NCBI GenBank assembly: GCA_020629545.1
Contig: JAHDDC010000006.1
Coordinates: 1 to 44,681 of the forward strand
DNA length: 44,681 nt
DNA from: Hellea sp.
GTDB lineage: Bacteria; Pseudomonadota; Alphaproteobacteria; Caulobacterales; Maricaulaceae
Reading direction: 5' to 3'
Shown in pieces: positions 41,709-44,681 of the stretch. The notes beneath the pieces were generated by a model. That model was not told the DNA's origin, searched no databases, and saw nothing but the letters and a program-made list of their open reading frames with translations. Position numbers and translations under genes: made by a program. Position 1 is the stretch's first letter. Each line of letters opens with the position of its first letter.

Positions 41709-42441
41709 GGATGCGATGTTTCCGCAAATGTTCGTAATGCGGTCTCATTTTCTCATAAACTATTTTGACCCGGTCTGGAGCCTCTTCAATATCAATATAC
41801 TGAGTGCGTTTCTGTGGTTTTAGGCCATTGGAGTTTCGTAAGTTAGCGTGGAAAGAACCACCATCCCACCAACTGACTTCGTCGCGTTTGCCCGGATCCC
41901 ATGATAATGCCTCTTCGATAAACGGAATTCCAACGCTCTGGCACCAAAGGTCTATAATTTTGAATGGGTCTTCTAGCATATCATCGCTATCAATAACGGG
42001 TGGAGCTTTTCCTTGTTTTTGCGCGATGCGGTCAAATAATTCGCGTTGGTCCGGAAAGCCCACTTCTTTCTCATGAAAGTCTGGCCATTTGTCGTACATT
42101 GATGTGATTGTTTTAGCAGGATCACGAATAAGAAATGAATGCGTAAAGAGGTCGGCGCGTTTGTCCGTCCACATGTGATCTATATAAAGCGGAAAGTCTT
42201 TTATGAAAACCGAAGACTTACGGGCGCGTTCTTCCAGATCCAGCCATACCCCGTCAAGTGTAAGGCCGGGCGTCCGAACACTTTGCGCTGTTAGGCGTGG
42301 CCAAAGTGGATTTTCGCCCTGATACCAAGCCTCCCCGAAAGGCTCGTGAAGGCATTCCAGATCACCGCGTTGACGCATCATCCATTCAAACGCCGTTGAT
42401 GTAGAACGGGGCACGGCCCACAACGCTATAATTTTAGGCAT
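41701..42441 (-). CDS. Sulfotransferase-like protein
   Basis: A 246-residue P-loop protein. It begins with 'IIALWAVPRSTSTAFEWMM', the 5'-phosphosulfate-binding loop, then 'LHEPFGEAWYQG'; a possible 3'-phosphate motif is 'FLIRDPAKTITSMYDKW' (about 103-119). This subgroup is also found as an N-terminal domain on plant branched-chain aminotransferase-like proteins, and databases sometimes mislabel it accordingly. PAPS use has not been shown for the subgroup, to my knowledge. AGAGGAA precedes the start, and both ends overlap neighbours by eight bases. Acceptor unknown. Confidence 0.78.
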   Translation of the reverse strand: MPKIIALWAVPRSTSTAFEWMMRQRGDLECLHEPFGEAWYQGENPLWPRLTAQSVRTPGLTLDGVWLDLEERARKSSVFIKDFPLYIDHMWTDKRADLFTHSFLIRDPAKTITSMYDKWPDFHEKEVGFPDQRELFDRIAQKQGKAPPVIDSDDMLEDPFKIIDLWCQSVGIPFIEEALSWDPGKRDEVSWWDGGSFHANLRNSNGLKPQKRTQYIDIEEAPDRVKIVYEKMRPHYEHLRKHRIRG

Positions 42442-43279
42442 TTGTTTCCTCTAGCGATGACAATAACTGACCTTGATTTGTGACAGGAGCTATTTTGAGG
42501 GTTTTCATTATTCGCCAATAGAGAGCATTGTCATGACTGATTACAGGTTTACCCAAAATGGACTCAAGCATGACTTCTAAATGGATTGGCCTTTCTGCAA
42601 GTTTGTCTGGTCCGCTTCTGAAATTACACATTCCATTTATTAGATAAGCGTCGGCGTTTGGGGCTTTTTCTGCTACATACTCAAAAGATTTCCTGGCTAG
42701 GTCGCCGTCAAAACACCAGATACAATTGTTCACATCTTCTTGTGTTTCAAACCAGCCCTGATCAACAAAATTACCGGCCCACAAAACATCAAACCCGGCC
42801 TCTTCGAGAAAGCTAACGGTGCCTTGCCACCAATCTGGCCAATGATAAGCAGCATTGAGAGCTACTTTTTCTATATTTTGGTCCCTTAGAGCTTCAACCA
42901 TTGCATAGCCCGCCATGTGAAAAGGCGTTTCATATTTGTCTGAAAGCTTCTGGCAAAAATCCCTGATACCGTTGACGCCAAGTCCCGATGCGTGAACCCA
43001 ATTTGATCCAACCTGGCCGCAAGCATCAACGCCGTTATTTGCCATGCATTCAACGAATTCTTCGAGTAAATCGAAATTCTTCTTACGTTGATCAAGTCGG
43101 TGTGCATAGTCCGGGACATAGAGCATACGCCCGTGCACGCCAACAGAGCGAGGTGACATTCTCAAAAAATCGCTTGGAGCAGCATCATAGTCATGCGGCG
43201 GACACGTAAAGCCCACCTGATAACGAAATAATTTGTTGTCCGGGTTATTCCAGTGGTCGGCTTTGCGGTATGGGGTCAT
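42434..43279 (-). CDS. Asp/Glu racemase-superfamily protein (arylmalonate decarboxylase/maleate isomerase-like)
   Basis: A 281-residue protein. The C-terminal half has the superfamily pattern 'INGMCNFRSGPDKLAE' with Cys218, then 'LESILGKPVISHDNALYWRIM'. The N-terminal half has 'NNGVDACGQVGSNW' where racemases and maleate isomerases have their first catalytic Cys in a G-C-T/N context; by my alignment Cys87 is three to four residues off, so only Cys218 is in a catalytic position. That lone C-terminal Cys recalls arylmalonate decarboxylase. No signal peptide. The start has a weak GCGGAA site. It heads a three-gene run on the minus strand. A decarboxylase, isomerase or racemase acting on a carboxylated zwitterion is plausible but unproven. 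Confidence 0.7.
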   Translation of the reverse strand: MTPYRKADHWNNPDNKLFRYQVGFTCPPHDYDAAPSDFLRMSPRSVGVHGRMLYVPDYAHRLDQRKKNFDLLEEFVECMANNGVDACGQVGSNWVHASGLGVNGIRDFCQKLSDKYETPFHMAGYAMVEALRDQNIEKVALNAAYHWPDWWQGTVSFLEEAGFDVLWAGNFVDQGWFETQEDVNNCIWCFDGDLARKSFEYVAEKAPNADAYLINGMCNFRSGPDKLAERPIHLEVMLESILGKPVISHDNALYWRIMKTLKIAPVTNQGQLLSSLEETNA

Positions 43280-43360
43280 TTCCGCGACTTTCTCTTATGA
43301 TCGACTGAAATCTATCAAACCAATCGAATTAATAAAGCAAATATAATTGTAGCATAATAT

Positions 43361-43376
43361 CGATTTTATAAAATCG
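43361..43376. promoter_or_regulatory. 16-bp perfect palindrome upstream of the racemase-like gene
   Basis: CGATTTTA TAAAATCG is a perfect 16-bp palindrome in the 112-base gap between the BCCT stop (43392) and the racemase-like start (43279). Read on the minus strand a TACAAT hexamer lies just downstream, so the palindrome is well placed for an operator at the promoter of the three-gene run. A weak terminator is a less likely reading, since there is no GC stem. Confidence 0.45.
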
Positions 43377-43391
43377 TATTGCTTAAGCCTT

Positions 43392-44681
43392 TTAGGAATA
43401 ATCTCTCTGCAATTGTCGGGTTAGAGAGATAGACATCAATATGATAATTGGAAGCAGGGGGAGTGCTCCAATAACCGTGATTGACATGACCGTACTCAAA
43501 CTATCGGATAATACGGCGCCCAAAGTCATCAGGAATAATATACCGATCCAGACAAAACGGAGACCTAATGATGGGTCCTCATTTGCGCCTATGTTTTCGG
43601 AAGATATAGCAGCGGAAATATAAGCGGCTGAATCCATAGTCGTAGCATAGAAAATCGTGCAAAGAATTATGAAGAAAAACAGGCTGACTTTTCCAAATGG
43701 TAAGTGACCCGCTATTTTGGCTGTCATGACATAAAGAGTTCCGTCGCCATAGGTTTCTGTATCCGACAGGATTTGCGTGAGCGGAAGAATGCCTTCTTTT
43801 TCGAGATGAAGCGCATAGCCACCGGCAATAGCTAGGTAGGACATGGTTCCCAAGCATCCCCATATTAATGTTCCGAGAACGATTTGTTTAATCGTTCGAC
43901 CACGGGAAATTCGAGCAATGAATAGCCCGACAAATGCAGCAAATGCTAACCACCAGGCCCAATAGAATATTGTCCAACCTTCAGGAAACCCTGATTTGTC
44001 GATAGGGTCTGTCCATAGAATTATTCGGAAAAACTGATCTGCCATCAATCCAAGGGAATTCGTCGTAATATTGAGAATAAAAACTGTTGGCCCAATAAAA
44101 AGGATGACCATCATCAAAAGCCCGGCCAAGATCATATTGAGATCCGCTAGCTTTTGAATGCCTCGCTTCAGGCCGCGAAGGGTACTCGTACCAAATATCA
44201 GGGCCCAGACCACCAATACAGCAACTTTGATCAACAGAGAGTCCGGCTGACCGGTCAGTTCTGAAATCAGCGCAGATAAGAGCGGTACACCAATCCCCAA
44301 CGACGTCGTTGTACCTGCTATGATTCCCAGAATGATAAAAACATCGATGACCGTTTTAAGTGCTGGCTTTCCGCGAGTAGGCAAAGCGGTTTCGCAGGAT
44401 TCACTGATCCGCAAATATGGGCTTTTCACAACATAAAGTGAATAGGCGATAGGAACGGCTGCGACGGCATAAAATGCCCATGGAACTAAACCCCAATGGA
44501 TAAGCGGATACATGTGCGCCATTTCGTAAGCTGCCGAAGACATAGGCTTGATCCCTAATGGCGGTGACTGAATGTAATTGAGAGGTTCACCAAACGCCCA
44601 TGTAACCAGCCCGGCACCAATACCGGCGGTAAACATCATTGCGATCCAGTGTAGCGTGCTAAACTCCGGTTTCTCGTCTTT
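43392..44681 (-). CDS. BCCT-family transporter (module C), 5' end outside window
   Basis: The frame is open to the last base of the window and gives the C-terminal 429 residues of a BCCT transporter; about 60-100 N-terminal residues are missing, judged from the other two. TM3 reads 'FTAGIGAGLVTWAFGEPLNY', and the signature is 'WTIFYWAWWLAFAAFVGLF'. It belongs to a different subgroup from the transporters at 19957 and 38882: 'GAGLVTWAFGEP' in place of 'GMLTYAxxEP', and 'ATTMDSAAY' in place of 'VTSADSAIL'. It precedes the module C genes on the same strand with 112 bases between. Substrate unknown. Confidence 0.92.
   Translation of the reverse strand, partial: KDEKPEFSTLHWIAMMFTAGIGAGLVTWAFGEPLNYIQSPPLGIKPMSSAAYEMAHMYPLIHWGLVPWAFYAVAAVPIAYSLYVVKSPYLRISESCETALPTRGKPALKTVIDVFIILGIIAGTTTSLGIGVPLLSALISELTGQPDSLLIKVAVLVVWALIFGTSTLRGLKRGIQKLADLNMILAGLLMMVILFIGPTVFILNITTNSLGLMADQFFRIILWTDPIDKSGFPEGWTIFYWAWWLAFAAFVGLFIARISRGRTIKQIVLGTLIWGCLGTMSYLAIAGGYALHLEKEGILPLTQILSDTETYGDGTLYVMTAKIAGHLPFGKVSLFFFIILCTIFYATTMDSAAYISAAISSENIGANEDPSLGLRFVWIGILFLMTLGAVLSDSLSTVMSITVIGALPLLPIIILMSISLTRQLQRDYS

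Noticed and set aside
1-44681. CRISPR arrays, insertion sequences or prophage genes
   Set aside because: No regularly spaced repeat-spacer units, transposase-like proteins or phage structural proteins were seen in either strand.

Overview
The window looks like a chromosomal segment from a marine alphaproteobacterium with the distal end of an integrative conjugative element at its left edge. The alphaproteobacterial call rests on the murA / DUF2948 / UPF0262 / low-molecular-weight phosphatase / infA / maf / short RNase E-G / yacG run, an LpdA of the PHPTLSE type and a TonB-dependent receptor of the 'DEIIVTATKR' type. The moderate base composition, the laminarinase and the osmolyte genes would suit a Maricaulales/Hyphomonadaceae-like marine bacterium, but that finer placement is a guess.

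Region 1 (1-3656) is the tail of a Trb-type conjugation module: trbF (cut by the window edge), trbG, trbI, DUF2274, DUF736 and a 55-residue small gene. It is followed by three exact 12-bp-period repeats and a 16-bp sequence with the geometry of a tRNA-Leu 3' end including CCA. I read this as the attachment-site junction of the element.

Region 2 (3741-13867) is core chromosome. It holds a TauE/SafE exporter, lpdA, a lipoprotein formylglycine-generating enzyme with both catalytic cysteines, the murA-to-yacG housekeeping operon (hisD is absent where relatives usually have it, and infA starts at TTG inside a 6-codon leader ORF), a secreted GH16 glucanase and a membrane Sel1-like protein. A minus-strand glycerophosphodiester phosphodiesterase follows.

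Region 3 (14864-44681) is an accessory catabolic island built round three BCCT-family betaine transporters, each beside a different enzyme set. Module A (14864-21600): 2OG-Fe(II) oxygenase-like protein, epimerase-type dehydrogenase, FAH-family hydrolase, two SDRs, methyltransferase, BCCT. A TonB-dependent receptor and a TPR-sulfotransferase follow it. Module B is divergent about a CdhR-type regulator. The minus arm (26534-32841) carries BKACE, carnitine dehydrogenase fused to a thioesterase, acyl-CoA dehydrogenase, an ADP-forming acid-CoA ligase and a CaiD-like hydratase. Together these make a nearly complete gamma-butyrobetaine/crotonobetaine/carnitine to glycine betaine route. The plus arm (33985-40477) carries an Ldh/DpkA-type reductase, DUF1185, alpha/beta hydrolase, LLM monooxygenase, aldehyde dehydrogenase and BCCT, which resembles a ring-opening route for a cyclic N-methyl compound. 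Module C (40455-44681, minus): BCCT (cut by the window edge), Asp/Glu-racemase-superfamily protein, sulfotransferase-like protein and an FrhB-family iron-sulfur flavoprotein. Its substrate is unknown to me.

The carnitine arm follows known chemistry. Modules A and C and the LLM arm are the best candidates for undescribed betaine or zwitterion pathways. No rRNA, complete tRNA, CRISPR array or insertion sequence was seen.
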